64,000 nucleotides of DNA, taken from the NCBI RefSeq assembly GCF_000004075.3, contig NC_026655.2, forward strand, positions 2,480,001 to 2,544,000, given 5' to 3'. The DNA comes from Cucumis sativus (Eukaryota; Streptophyta; Magnoliopsida; Cucurbitales; Cucurbitaceae). A program made the translations under genes and the position numbers. A model generated the notes under the pieces. The model had not been told where the DNA came from. It saw only the letters and a program-made list of their open reading frames with translations, and did not search any database. Shown in pieces: positions 1 through 13,349 of the stretch. Positions within the stretch are counted from its first letter, which is position 1, and every line of letters begins with the position of its first letter.

Positions 1-283
1 AAATAAAAGTTGTGAAGATGGAGGAGAAGATTAGAGCAAAAATGTTAGAGAGGGTTGGAGGTAAAAGAAAAAAAAAGGGAAGTTACTTAAGAGCAATTAA
101 TAGTTAAGATTACAAAAAGGGATGTTAAGGAGAGGTATCCGTGTTGTGCTTTCCTCCTCTGTTTCTCATCATCTCTCTTACCTTTTCAGTTCTTCATCTT
201 TTTCTTTGAAAAACAGAGCACACAAATTACTCATTCTTCATTCTCCATTCTCCATTCTCCATTCTCCATTCCCATTTCATTCA
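1..283. promoter_or_regulatory. 5' flank and leader of the GT14 gene
   Basis: This is non-coding sequence ahead of the glycosyltransferase start. A short tandem array of the 7-base unit ATTCTCC (about four to five copies, roughly 239-273) lies just before the ATG at 284 and probably belongs to the 5' UTR. The frame stays open upstream of 284, but that part is low-complexity and has no ATG before 284 that fits the family better. Confidence 0.4.
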
Positions 284-3200
284 ATGACGATCTCTTCCTC
301 CAACCCCAAACTCCATATCCATTTCAAATCCTTCTTCTCTCCCTTCCTCCTCTTCTCCGCCGGCCTCGCTGCCGGCTTCACTCTTACTCTCTTCATCTTC
401 CCTTTCCCTTTCTTCCAATTCTCCTCCTCTCTCTCCCTCCCTTTCACCTTCAACCAACTCCAACTCTCTCCCTCCCCTCTCCCCTCGTCTCCACCACCAC
501 CTCCGCCACCGCCCTCCCGTGTCGGGTTGAAGGAGTTTTTAAACCCTCCTCCCGTACTCCACGACATGACGGAGGAAGAGCTTTTATGGAGGGCCTCACT
601 TGTTCCGCGCCGGATTCCGAAATTACCTTCGACGGAAACGACGACGTCAACGCGGAAGATCGCATTCTTGTTTCTGACGAAAGATGGAGTCAGTTTGGCT
701 CCGCTTTGGGAACTGTTCTTTAAAGGGTACGCTGGACTGTACTCCATTTACGTTCATCGGACTCCTTCCTCCTCCTCTACCTCCACCGTCGATTCCTCCT
801 CTGTTTTCTACGGTCGCTCAATCCCCAGTAAGGTTTGTTCGCAATCACTACTTTTCTTGACTCTCATGCTTTCAAATTAATTTCTATATTTTCATTACAT
901 TTTAAATTTAGTGGCAAATTCAATCCCATTAATTTCTATGTTTAATGAAAACTTTATCAAATTATATGAACTATTCATGAGATTTTATCACATTATTACT
1001 CAATCATTAGCACTTTTAAAATTATATGAACTCAGTTTTAATTTTTTACTATTAGGACATTTTAAAATCTATTCATGGTTAATTCTTGCATTTACTCCTA
1101 TTAATTATTGTCTTTATTATTGTTATTATTATTTGTCATGTATGTTTTAATTAAGTAGATTTTTTACTAGTGATTTCTTAATCAATATCATATCCTTCCA
1201 ACTTTATTTCTGGTGCCAAACCTTAATTAAAAACATATATCAGTAATCTCTAAACAACTATTAAATGTAAAAACCAAAATAATAATAATAACTGTTAAAT
1301 GAGATAGAAATAAATTAATGATCTTTTCATTTTTCCTTACGTTACTGTGTGAAGTTTTGTTAATGGAAAACTTTGTCTCTCTTTAGTTATTTATGTTTAG
1401 GTCAAAATTAAAAACTTTTTATATTATTGAATTTTGCAGTCTTCTTGGCCATTCCATTTTTTTAAAAAATAGCTAATATGTTTTTACATTTAATTTATTT
1501 GTCATATCTTAGATTTTTTTTTAAAAAAATTTGTATATCTTTCTATACTTTTAAAATTAATGTACATTGAGTTTGCTTGCAATTTGAGCCATGCACAATC
1601 ACAGTACAGTTGGCTTTTGAAGAAAATGAAAGCTGTATATATATATATGTATACACACAGATATAAATGATGAGTTTTCCTCATTTTGGTAATTTATTAA
1701 AATAGATAAACACTTTATAGAGTAATTGTATTTATTATATCAACCAATATTAGCTTTATTTCAACCTATGAAATATTCTAAAAGTAAATAATGTCGGTTG
1801 AAATTAACAATCTTTCTGTCCAAACCTTTATGATTTCAAAGCTTTCTTTTTTAATAGTAATAATAACAATAAACCCTTTTAGTTTAATTTCCTTTTGTGG
1901 GATATTAACCTCACTTAACTCTTATTTATTTGTTTTCTTATATACGATTTAATGTAATAACATGCACATACGTTATGTTCTTTTAATCATATCCCACGTA
2001 CTGTATTAATTTGGGGGGAGATATATATACGCTTTACATGCAATTGTTTGAAGGGTATTTGTGATGGAATTTCCCTTTCTGTTTTGAGATTCCAATTTCC
2101 CAGTTGATCATCAAACCTTTTTTGCATTCTTTTCTTTATGCCTTCTTCCTTTGTCATGTGAAAATTTATATTTCACCCAAAGACAAGTATCCAACCCTTT
2201 TTTTATTTCCTTTCTTTCTTTCTTCCCCCTTTTTCCTTGCTTCTTGTTGGGAGGAAAGAAATAATACACAAGAAATGGGCATTGGCACCCTTATGGCTTG
2301 GCCTTTATCATCATTGGTAAAGAGTCTCACGTGTCTTATAATAGGTATAATATATGTTTGATGCTAGTTTGAGTTAGGCTTGTTTTAACAAAAATTAAGA
2401 CTTAATATATTTCTTCATTCGAAAAGTACTACACTGATATAAATTATTTAGAATTTTGAATGGAACTAAAGACATATAAAGATAATGTGGTATTGCATAT
2501 CTTTGTTTTTATTCAAAATTTTAAAGTTCTTATACTCTTAAGAGTTGTTTTTAGACAAAGTCAAAAGTAATATTACAATTTGAAATAAAACAAAGTTTGA
2601 CTAAGTTTTTTTTTTGTTAATTTATCATAAAAATATGTCAAAGTTTTCCTTATTGTTAGGGTAAGAAATTATTTGATGACTTGTTGATTGGGCAAGAGAT
2701 AATTTTAGTAGATCAAGAGTTCATAAATCATAGTAGGTGTCATGAGTTGTCTTCTTGATCATTTCAAATTGCAAAAGTAGTATACATATGTAAAATATGT
2801 CAACAATCATAACTTAAATCTTTCTTTTTTTAGTAAATTAGAATATCACATTAAACCTTTTTCAAGTATACATGAAATAACACGATGAAGATCTAAATCA
2901 TAAAACTAGATCGAAAGTCTAAAAGATTTATACTTGTTGGATGGTTTTTAGGGAGTGAAGTGGGGAGAACCAAGCATGATGGAGGCAGAGAGAAGGCTAC
3001 TAGCAAATGCATTATTAGATTTCTCCAACGAAAGATTCATCCTTCTATCAGAATCATGCATTCCACTCTTCAACTTCTCCACCGTTTACAATTACTTAAT
3101 GGGCTCAAAATCCACATTCATTGAGGCCTATGACCTTCCAGGCCCAGTGGGCCGAGGCCGCTACAACCCAAAAATGCGGCCAATAATCAAGCTCCATCAA

Positions 3201-3596
3201 TGGCGCAAGGGTTCCCAATGGTTCGAAATGGACCGAACCATCGCCTCCCAAGTCATCTCCGACCAAAAGTATTTCTCCGTCTTCCAAAAATTTTGCAAAC
3301 CGTCTTGCTACATGGACGAGCACTACCTCCCCACCTTTGTTGGAATCCGATTCCCTAAGACCAACTCCAACCGGACCTTGACTTGGGTCGATTGGTCCAG
3401 AGGCGGCGCTCACCCGACCCGGTTCGTTAGAACCGATGTCACCCTTGAATTGCTTAAGAGGCTGAGGAATGGTGGCCACTGCGAGTATAATGGAGTTAAA
3501 ACTAATCTCTGTCATTTGTTTGCTAGGAAGTTCATGGCTAATTCTTTGAATAGATTACTTATGTTTGCTCCTAAGCTCATGCATTTTAATCGTTAG
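284..3596 (+). CDS. GT14 / DUF266 core-2/I-branching-like glycosyltransferase (BC10-like), two exons
   Basis: The exons are 284-832 and 2952-3596, joined in phase 0 across a 2.1 kb GT-AG intron, giving 397 residues. The N terminus has a short cytosolic tail and a hydrophobic signal anchor (about residues 10-40). A Ser/Pro-rich stem with a run of eight prolines follows, then the luminal domain. This is the type II membrane layout of Golgi glycosyltransferases. Family landmarks seen are FYGRSIPSK, ERRLLANALLDFSNERF, SESCIPLFNF, DLPGPVGRGRYNP, WRKGSQWFEMDR, DEHYLPTF, TWVDWSRGG and a C-terminal LFARKF. The family is related to core-2/I N-acetylglucosaminyltransferases; rice BC10 affects cell-wall composition, but the substrate of this member is unknown. 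The start at 284 is chosen because it begins the usual tail-anchor order. The gene ends 263 bases from the tail-to-tail receptor kinase. It looks intact. Expression cannot be judged from sequence. Confidence 0.9.
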
Positions 3597-3859
3597 GTGT
3601 GGCGTAAACTCATTCCCTTTTGAATTTTGAGATTATATGATTCTTTTATATGTGATTTCATAAGATGGGGTTCGGTAAAAATCTGCCCTTTATTATGTTC
3701 TCTTTTTATAAAGTGTAGTGTTGTAAGTGAACATAAAGAATGAAGAATCAATTCAATAAGTATATAAAAGAAATATATGCCGACCCATCAGTGTAATAGA
3801 TTGATGAGGAAGATGAAGATGAAGTAGTTGACAAAAGATAAGGGAATAATGGAAGGGAT

Positions 3860-6198
3860 TTAAGAGCTGATGGTTTCATTTGTTGCTGTTGAGGTGTTAC
3901 TGCTAACCCAAGATACAGACATGGAACTTGGAGACGATCCATAGCCATTCTTTAGCAATACAGCATCGTCTGAAATGTCGGCCTCTCGATCTGTCACCTT
4001 CTCGGCGTTTTGTTTCTTTATGATGTTAAGAGTGTCGAGAACTTCCATCATTGTTGGTCTCTCGTCTTTCATACTTTGCAGGCATCGAAACGCCAACTCG
4101 GCTACGCTGGTTATCATCTCTTGGATTTTGTAGTCCGATTCGAAACCGAGTGATGGGTCGACGAATTCGTGTAGTGTGCTGTTTTGGATCTTGTTGATGG
4201 CCATGTTGAACAGGTTGATCTCTTGTCTATGCCTTGTGATGTCAACAGCAGGCATTGAGGATATCAGTTCAACAAGTACCACACCGAAGCTGAAGACGTC
4301 ACTTTTGTCAGAGAGTTGGTAGCACTGATGGTACTCTGGATCGACATAGCCAGGAGTGCCTTGTGGAGCGGTTGAAACGTGTGTTACATCGAGTGGGAAG
4401 AGACGGGACAATCCGAAATCGGCTACTTTAACGCAGTAGTTGTTGTCGAGGAGAATGTTGTTGGTTTTGACATCTCGGTGGATGATTTCAGAAGCATGGA
4501 GATACACCAAAGCACTTGCAGTCTCTATAGCAATCTTCATTCTTGTACACCATGGAAGCTTGCCAGACTTTGCTAGTTTTCCATGGAGGTGATCAGCCAC
4601 CGTGCCATTTGGGACGTATTCGTACACAAGCAGAAGCTCACGGCTACTGCGCGAGGTGCAACCGTAAAGCGAAACAAGGTTGCGGTGACGCAAGCGAGCA
4701 AGGATCTCTACCTCATTCATGAACTGCTCAACTCTCTTAAAATTACTCTCAAACAACCGTTTGACAGCAACGGCACGCCCATCCTTTAGTAAACCTAAAC
4801 AGATACATATATGAACAAAAAAATCAATAAAAAAATAATCACCAACTAATAGTCAAGCATAAATAATGATTCGAACTAGATTTAAATGGTTGCTCTTACC
4901 AAAATACACAGTGCCAAAGCCTCCATCTCCAAGCTCTTTGTTGGAGTCAAAATGGTTTGTGGCTTCTTCAAGCTCTTTATAGGAGAAGAGGTGAACGCCC
5001 AAGTAGGTACCTCCATTCTCAACTTCTTCCACAGAAGACGGATTTGGGGGATTCGACGGATTCGACGGATTCAATGAAATGCTTCGTTGCACATACGGCA
5101 ACGCATGAGACCTTCTACGACGAAGCTGACGCCATCGGTAGCAGATTACAAGAACAAGAAAGGTTAAAAGCAAAGCTCCAACACCACTGCATACCCCTGA
5201 TACGAATCAAAACAAGAAAACTTTTAATCAATCTTCAAAGAGGCAAACGTGTGAACAGAGGAGGAAAAGACAAAGTAGGTTCATTTGTTACCGATGATAA
5301 TCTTTGTTCTAGTCCTATTTCCTGAAACATTAAACACAACGATGTCAGCCTAAACATAACAAAAAAAAAAAAACATCAAACACTTTCAAACACCCAAAAC
5401 AAAAGAATGCCAATATATTCTCATCAGTTCATGATAACACAATCTTAAAATACCATGTTTGCAGCTATTGGAATGAAGTCCATCGCTACAAGAACAAGCA
5501 AACTTATTGTTTTCCAATCTACAATAACCACCACTTTGCTCACATTTGCTGCAATCTTGTGCATTCCAATTCAGGAAAAAACCCCTTTTCCAAATCTCAA
5601 CATAACTCATTTCCCTCAAATCAGCTACACTAGCAGTCAAGTTCTTGCGAATAGGAACATGAACCGAAGAACGACACGACTGTAAGGGAAAATTCTGAAA
5701 CTCCAGAAGATCCTTGTGGAAAGTAGCAAAAGAAAAGTGGGTTGTGTTGTTAGTACAGCTAAGTTCATAGATGTAATCTTTGTACACTTTTGGACAATCA
5801 TAGAAGAAGGAGAAATTTTCATTCTCTGAACTAAAATGGAATGGCTTTCCATCTAGACGAATGCCATGAGAGGGAGAGGGACATGAATGTGGATCGTCGT
5901 AAGCTGCGGCACTCACCAGTAAAAACGATTTGGTTTGGTGAAAAATGTCCTCGACGATAAAAATGTCATCGGAAATCTCAAGAACAGGGTAATCTCTGGA
6001 GCATTTGATTTTGAAATCTGGGTATCCACAGGAAGAATCTTGCACACCATCAATCCAAAAGGGGTATTCTATAACAGGGCCATGTCCACAATTTCTTGGC
6101 TCACAGTCCTTGAATGTTACAGAAGCTGAGGTTGAGAAGATGAGTGTAAAGAGACAAACAAGAGTTGGTTTGAAGAGGACTTGAAGTTTGGAAGCCAT
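3860..6198 (-). CDS. LRK10L-type receptor-like protein kinase (wall-associated-kinase-like ectodomain), four exons
   Basis: The exons in transcription order are 6198-5454, 5321-5292 (only 30 bases), 5196-4900 and 4794-3860; phases agree and the product is 668 residues. Residues 1-26 are a signal peptide. The ectodomain carries a Cys-rich GUB_WAK-type module (CEPRNCG, YPFW, CGYPDF) and a WAK_assoc C-terminal module (CSKCEQSGGYC, CSCSDG). A transmembrane helix follows at about 259-279, with a basic stop-transfer WRQLRRRR. The kinase domain is complete: glycine loop GDGGFGTVYFG, lysine 369 in VAVK, glutamate 385, HRDVK with catalytic D465, DFG at 483, and GTPGYVDPEY. It should therefore be an active RD-class Ser/Thr kinase at the plasma membrane. 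The match is to the LEAF RUST 10 receptor-like family (LRK10L1-type). Its ligand is unknown. The 30-base exon encodes the juxtamembrane residues just outside the membrane and is easily missed by gene finders. Confidence 0.92.
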
Positions 6199-8401
6199 GG
6201 GAAGAAGAAGGTGAAGAGAATGAAGATGAGGAGAAATGGGAAATCTTTGCAGGTGGTTTTTGAATTGGTTAAAAGAGAGAGAGCAAATTAAAAAAGAAAA
6301 ACAAGTGGGAAACTTTACCGGTTCTTCAACAACTACCCATATTTTCATAAACAAAAGAATTGTTTTTTTTTTTATAGATCAAATGGCTGAATTGGAGTAC
6401 TCTTTTCAAACTTCTTACTGGGTATTGCTGAAATTTGTGGGATTTGGAGTGGATGTGCTTTTTGACGAAATTGCCCATTGAAATTGGGAATATTACTATT
6501 AAAATGACAGGAAATGAGGGAGAACAAATGGACAAGATAGGGACAAATTTGTCATTGTGAAAATGAAGATTTGGTAAAGGAAGTTTTCAAGTGGGGGAAG
6601 GTTTGATTAGTTGAAGAACAAAGAAAATGTAGAATAGAGGAAAACGATTCGTTAATTATAAAATAATTAGAGGGAGATAGATACCTACTCTATTTCGAGA
6701 AATGTATGGTGAATTGTTTAATACAATCAACATGACCATGTTGGCATATGACACGAAATAGTCAACTAATATGAGTATTACATGCATCATCAACTTTTTG
6801 TATGAAATTAATCTTTTTGCTTTCTTCTAGATGACATACAACTAGAAAACATAAAATTCACTTTTCAATAAAAAAAAAAAAGGAGATCAAGTAAACAGTA
6901 ATTTCTGTGGTAAGAAATTTGAATCACACACTTTTTCATCAATAATACCTACTCTACATATGTGGAATTTGAACTTATTTTGGTTCATTTGCTTAGTTAT
7001 GTTACATTTAGTAGATAGGTTAGACTCCATAAATATTCTTTTGAAGTTTTTAATATTCAACTTGACCTACAAGGGTTTTTAGAAACTGTGAATTGATGAA
7101 GGGATAGATCTATGTAACTATAGAATATTTACAAAGGTGGGATATGGATTATGAGGGTAAATGCATATTCATATCATAAACAAAACAAAACTATGCATCA
7201 TTGGTACTTTAGGTATATTGTATGCATTGAAAATTGCTAATAATTAAATACTAGGTTTTTATAAATAAAATAATTAGATATTAACTCTAATGTACTTTCT
7301 TGGAATCTTCCATAATTAAATCTTTAAAATCACTAATTTTGAAATGAAAACTATGGGCATCGCAAGTTGTTTGCTTTCTAATTGTTTTTCATTCCCTCCT
7401 ACCACTTACCAAATTTAATTTTAAAAAATGACGAAGAAAATTGAAAAATAAATAAATGTCGATTAGGATTAAAACCTAAACTTGCATATAGACTACCCTA
7501 AAGTTAGCATAAGAGTTTGCACATCTCAAAATAAAAGTCAAATCCTTAAATTCTAGATTGACTAATCAAGTTCATTTCATTTCACCATAACGAAAAAGAT
7601 CAAATCGAACTCGCCGTTAACCCTCTATAACTTTGAGGCTCACATCTACTCAACCTATCTCAAGCAAGAGACAAAGAATGAGCTTGATATAAATAGCACC
7701 CGCTTGAAGAGATAAATAATTAATCTTTTTGTGCTAAACTAAACTAAATTACATATTATGTAGCTTAATCTTATAGACGTGATCTAGTGACGTGAGAAAG
7801 GTTGTATGTCACACTAGACCCTTGTAACATTCTAACTTTTGATCCTCTTGATAATTTTGATAATTTGAACTAGTATGACTAGAACAACCCTAACTTATCT
7901 TTTTTTTTTTAAAAAAAATTATTATTAGCTTTCAATAAATTAATTTTTTACTTTATTGAAAGAAAAAGAAAAATATGCAGAAGTTGGTTTCAAATAAATA
8001 TAAAAATGTAGAGTCAAAAGTTTGACTGGGTCAACGCAGTAGGAAACAAAGAAAAGTGAGCCTCCAAAATTTGACTCACCAAATGCTTACACTCTAAACG
8101 CGCTATTGGCTTATTCCTTCTTTCTTTCTACGTCCTATTAATGTATTGATACCAATATTCTTACTTCACCCCAATGCCAACACTGTTTGAAACTAAAATA
8201 AAATCAACTTTGCATTAAAGAAAAATGAAAATGAAGATAATTAATAGCACAATGGAAATCGGTACTGGGTTTATGAAAAAAAGCTGAAGTTATTATTTGA
8301 TGATTTATGAATTAGTTAATTAAGTTGGGAATCACAGAAAATGGGAAAAAAAAAAAAAAAAGCTGGAAGAGATGGATAGTAAAATATAAAATATATTATA
8401 C
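6199..8401. other. Intergenic, no gene seen
   Basis: The first few hundred bases are the presumed promoter of the receptor kinase. The rest is AT-rich with homopolymer runs. Four W-box-like TTGAC cores on either strand sit between 8012 and 8076, but there is no gene start next to them, so their meaning is unclear. Confidence 0.5.
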
Positions 8402-8516
8402 CTGAGGAAGGAGGAGAATAGTTGTCGTCGTCGGCGAGAGACGGCTGAAAGAGGAGGAGGAAGGCGGTGGCGAAGATGAAGAGTGCGGCGGGGTAATGAA
8501 AAAGGAACTTATTCAT
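8402..8516 (-). CDS. First exon of a small secreted protein (partial gene, rest not found)
   Basis: An ATG at 8516 opens about 38 codons of clearly coding composition, GC-rich compared with its surroundings. They encode MNKFLFHYPAALF, a long hydrophobic core, then QPSLADDDNYSPPSS. This is a classic signal peptide followed by an acidic and Ser/Pro-rich start of a mature chain. The frame meets a GT donor (CCTCAG then GTATAA) at about 8401, after which the reading frame becomes low-complexity. A TATA-like TTAAATA lies on the same strand near 8565-8572. I could not find a second exon downstream down to 6.6 kb. It could be the start of an arabinogalactan-peptide or other small secreted peptide gene, or a remnant that lost its 3' part. 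The family is not recognised. Confidence 0.5.
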
Positions 8517-9242
8517 TGTTTTCTGAAGTGTTTTAGAGGGAGGAATGATTAAGAGAAAGAAAGAAAGAAGAGAGTATTTAAGAGAAATAAAAGAAAGAGG
8601 AGAAGGTGAAATTTGGTGTGTATTTGACTATGGCCGCCATGACCATTCCATTGTTATCTTTTTCCAAATACATCAAATAATAATGATAACAATATTGGGC
8701 TTTCTTCACATGGTTTATTTTGGGTTGGGCTTTCCCAGCCCAATTCTTCACTTTCCTACCCTTTTCTAAGAAACCTTTTCCAAGTTTCCTATTTGCCCCT
8801 CGACGCTTTTAATAGTGAGGCTGATCGTTTTCTTGGGGCACAAACTCAACTAAACTTGTGAACCCTTATGTAAGCGAAATTCAATCTATTCATGCACCAC
8901 CTACTATATACAAATGTGAAAGCTTAAGGTATAGTTTGTTTTATATTTAAGAGATCGATTATGTTTTAATTTCTTTAATTCACTAGGTGGTACGTATTAG
9001 AAATAAAAAGACATTCGGAAGCTGTTCGAGTTTTGGACACAAGGAGGAAGAATAGTTGTAAATTAAGTTTGGATGATGATGGTAAAGTTATAAAGTATAA
9101 AAATGTGAATTTGGAAGTCCATTTATTGGCCCCATCGAATCCATTTCTTTATACTTTTTGGGGCCCCTTAGCTTCTTCTCCTTTCCATCTTAATCTCATT
9201 TCTCAATTATTTTCATACCATTCCATGTTCCTCTCACTTTCT

Positions 9243-9279
9243 GTTCCTTTCCTTTCCTTTCCTTTCTTTTCTTTTCTTA
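9243..9279. repeat. Pyrimidine microsatellite (CTTTC)n / (CTTTT)n
   Basis: Repeated 5-base CTTTC units grade into CTTTT units. The repeat inflates a spurious open frame spanning 9033-9377. Confidence 0.7.
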
Positions 9280-11161
9280 ATGTCCCAATAAACTCAATTT
9301 CCACCACCCAATTCCTCAAAAATACGAGTGGACTCCCACATTTTCAATTTATGATTGCTACGTTTAATTTTTTTTGAGTTATCTTTACAAATTTAATTCC
9401 TTTCCTTTTTTTTAGGCTATCTATTTGAATTTCCCTTCCATGGTATAAAAAATGTCTTTTTTTAATATAGATCACAATAAAACTTTGAAGAGATTGCAGA
9501 GGTTTGAAGATAACGGGGACGAATTGAAAAGATTGAGGCAGAGGATGTTTCATCGTTCGGAAGAGAAGGTTGTGGCAGTACTAGATTGAACAGATGGGCA
9601 TGAGGGGACGGTGGTGGTGACGGGGCCGAAAGATGGTCGGATTGGAGATACCTTTCTTCGCGTGCATGAGGATTTGGAAAAATTAAAGTTTTAGAATATA
9701 AATTTGTAATTTTAAATTTATTAATAAAAAATAAAAAAACTATTTTATGTTTTTTCTATTGACATCAAATAATTGTTGCGGGAAGCGTTATCCAAAAAAA
9801 TTTCGTCTTTTCCGCCAAAAACGCGAATTTTTCCAATTTGTGATCGTTTTTCCTTCTCCTTCCTATTTTGTGAGATACACAATTGTCATAGTAGACCGTT
9901 TTTGTTGTAGTACATAGACATAACCAGTGACATTTTGATGTAATTTTTTTTGTTATTTTTTAAAAAATATTTTCTTAAACCTTATTCGGTAATCATTTTA
10001 ATTCATTGCTTTTGTTATTAAAAAAGTAATTGGTTTTCTTTTCTATTTTTTCAAAAACAAAAATACATCGTTGGTAATTTTAAAAGTAATTTTTTGGTTT
10101 AAAAACAAAAGAAAAATGTTAATTAATTATTAAACCCACTTGGTTTCAAAAAATTAATTTTCACAAATGGAATTAAAAATAAATACTAAAGGTTTTAACA
10201 TGGTGATCTATATACATAATTCTGTTATAATTGGATCACAATAAAAGGATGTGAAAGTAAAAACAAAAAGTAAAGAAAATTGAAAAGTATAAATATAAAA
10301 AGTTTTGAATGCATATAATTGAATGTATATATCACAATCAATTAATTGAATAAAAGGGAAGGAACTAAAATTAAGAGAAATCACATTAAATATTTATAAA
10401 CCCAAGACAGAAAAAATTAAAGAAAACAGAAAACAGTGGAATTAGCTGCTTCTGTTTTCTTCACTCTGTCATGGCCATGTGGTATTCTCAAACCAAATTA
10501 TTTAGTCTAATATATAACAATCATAAACACTAAAATTTTAAAGTATTTCTTTCTCCAACCATTATTTTAAATTTTCTTTTCTTAAATATAGAAGAAAGTT
10601 GAGAGATGAATTTGTATAATTTACCCTAAAATTGATCTACATTTGGAATTTTCTTGTAAACATCCCTAACCCAAAATACTACCCATACATAACAATTATT
10701 ATTAGGTTAGCTTTCAGTTTTCACATATATTTTTAAAAAAATAATAAAATTTGAATAAGGTTTGATGAGAGGGAAGCATAAAATATAAAAAATATTTGGT
10801 AGCAATGTATATGGATAAAAATTGAGAAGTTGAAAATTATATAATTCGTTTTTTTGGCGTTTCCGAAGGGGAAGAGGCATTTTTCCCAAAATAGGAACCA
10901 AAAAGCATTTGTGGAAATGAATGGTCCAAATTGGTGTGTCACTTTGGGTTTGCAATTAAACCATTTCCAACCTCAAGTGGGTTCCATTCCCAATAATTCA
11001 ATTTTACATCAACAATAATAATATTCATATTATAACTTAAAATTAATTTCACATCAAATCTTAATTTCTTTTAACTTCCATCCTCAAGTTTCATTATTTA
11101 GGTAATTTTTATTTCCTTTTTCCTTTTTCTAAAAATTCATCTTCTAATTTTAATTAATTTT

Positions 11162-11190
11162 CTCTTTCTTTCTTTCTTTCTTTCTTTTTT
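11162..11190. repeat. Microsatellite (CTTT)n
   Basis: About six consecutive CTTT units in intergenic DNA. Confidence 0.75.
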
Positions 11191-13349
11191 GGCTATATTG
11201 AAAAAAGTAGGTTTTAAATGGTAGTGATGAGTGTAATGTAACATTCCTTTAAATTTCATTTTACACCTTTTTTTTTTACTTCTTACAAGATTTTATTTTG
11301 TTCTCTCAATTTGTTTAAACGAGTGGCATTTTTTAAAATAACAACAAATTTACAATATTTACCAAAACTTTCAATTTGTGATAATTTACTTTAAGTTTTA
11401 AATATTTTGTAAAATCTATCATTTAAAAAATATTTATGAGTTTTAATTTAATTTTAATATTTAAAATATATTTTCTAACTTAATAATATTTATATTTAGG
11501 TTATTTGAACATTAACATCTTTATAGATCGTAAAATAGATATAAACGTCGTTGTTTGTGACCAATTGATGATGTGTTTTGATCCAACAATATTGTCACGT
11601 AATTTAATGTTTGTTTAAGTAATTGAGATTGATATTTCTGTATTTTTGAGTCGAAACTGATTCAATATTTATATAGAACATTCTAAGTAGTAATACTAAA
11701 TATGTGAATAAGGTTTAGGCTTTTGTTGATAAATTATTTGAGATATACATTTTTGTGGATTTATTCATGAATTCCTTTGGTTAAATCACACAAGTGTTTT
11801 TGTTGTTCGTGATTTAGCTTCTCATACTCTAGAATTTGAAATTCACCCGTGTGTCTTGAAAACCACTCTCTATTGATTCTTTTTTTGAGTCTTTCTTGTT
11901 TTTTTGTACTAAAAAACATATTGATGTGGACATAAATTCAAACCACACATGTAAAAAAACGAGCGTAAGATAAGTTAACGTTTAATAATGTCACCTTATG
12001 AAGACTCAAAAATCGAAACGGTTATTTTTTAAATACTTAAAAAACTAACATGGACATTTTAAAAATAGAGACTTTAAATAAAACAAATATAAAGTGTATA
12101 TGATGCATACATTATATTATACCCTATAATTTCTCTATTGTGTGTTATTTGACAGTTTAGTGAATAAATAAATATATTTGAACAAGTAAATTGTACATTT
12201 ATTATACAACATTTTAGACATTGATTAAAGTCCTAAAGTTTTGATGTAATCATCTTACCTAAGCCTCGTTTTTGTATCATACAGTCATTTTCTTATTATC
12301 ATATTCACCTAAATCTATCAAGAAATGTATGTTTTCATATTTATCTAAACTTTGAAAACAATTCATTCTACTTTTAAATCTAACAGCTTTTGATAATCAA
12401 TCCATTCTTTTTTAAAAAGTAAATAACTATATATCTTTAGTAAAAAAAATTGAATTCTTAACTAAATTTCAAATTTCAAAAACAATTTTTTATATTTTTT
12501 TTATTGGATTAGTCACTCTTAATATTCATTGTTTTTTTTTTTTTAATGTAGCACATATTATTTCTCATCATTTACTTAAAATCTCATGTCAATCTCATTT
12601 GAGTTTCTGTTTTTTAATAATTAAATTATTTTTCTTAATTTCTTAGGATATATTTAGTAAAATTCTTAGTAAAATTTTAAAATATAAAACTTCTTTTTTA
12701 GTTTTCACAACTTAATTTAGATTTGAAAAACATGGATAAAAACTATAGGTGAAATGGATGTATGTATGCTTAATTTTCGAATGTTACAAATAAAAAATCA
12801 TATAATTATCAAATGGGATATTTGATTTGAAATAAAACTATCCACCATAATTAATAAATTGAGTTATTTATTATTCCAAGTTTTACTATTATAATTCACA
12901 AATGATTAGTATCGAATTAACGTTTTTTTTCTTTTTAACTAATACGTATGATGGGATTGATTTTGGCACATCCATTTATTGTCATTAGGAAAGTTATTTA
13001 ATATATGTTTCAAATAGATTATATCTCACCATTAAAAGTAATTAATTTGTAACTACAATATAAAGATAATTTTATTTTTGGCATAGATTGAAAAAGGTAT
13101 TAAAATCTTGTCCAAATAAATCCACCTTCAAATTGTTCAATATCATTAAATTTCTTGTCCATAAATCTCACTTAAAACATAATTTAAGTGATTAGATATT
13201 AAGTAACACTTTTCAATTGTTAACTTCATATTTTCTTTCCAAAAAATATTTAGTTATGAGTGAATTATTTGTTAAGTTATACTCTAAATTGAAAAATAGA
13301 AAACTTTCAAAAGAATTTGTGGAAAGAATTTTCAAAGACTATTTAAAGA

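Larger units (their letters stand above)
8517..13340. other. Gene-free intergenic DNA with microsatellites and repeat fragments
   Basis: No convincing coding region was found. Visible items are a CTTTC/CTTTT-type tract at about 9243-9279, a CTTT tract at about 11164-11190, a possible CACTA-type transposon fragment at about 9775-9915, and AT-rich dispersed repeat sequence at about 9985-10150. Short open frames here are made of low-complexity codons. Confidence 0.5.

Noticed and set aside
277-747. Minus-strand open frames antisense to the glycosyltransferase exon 1 (277-747, 281-463, 450-665)
   Set aside because: They are Glu/Gly-rich mirror frames of the Ser/Pro-rich coding exon and match no family.
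8012-8076. Four W-box-like TTGAC cores as a promoter
   Set aside because: No gene starts next to them; such 5-base cores are common by chance.
9033-9377. Plus-strand frame of 114 codons
   Set aside because: Most of it is a pyrimidine microsatellite translated as Ser/Phe/Leu; there are no conserved features.
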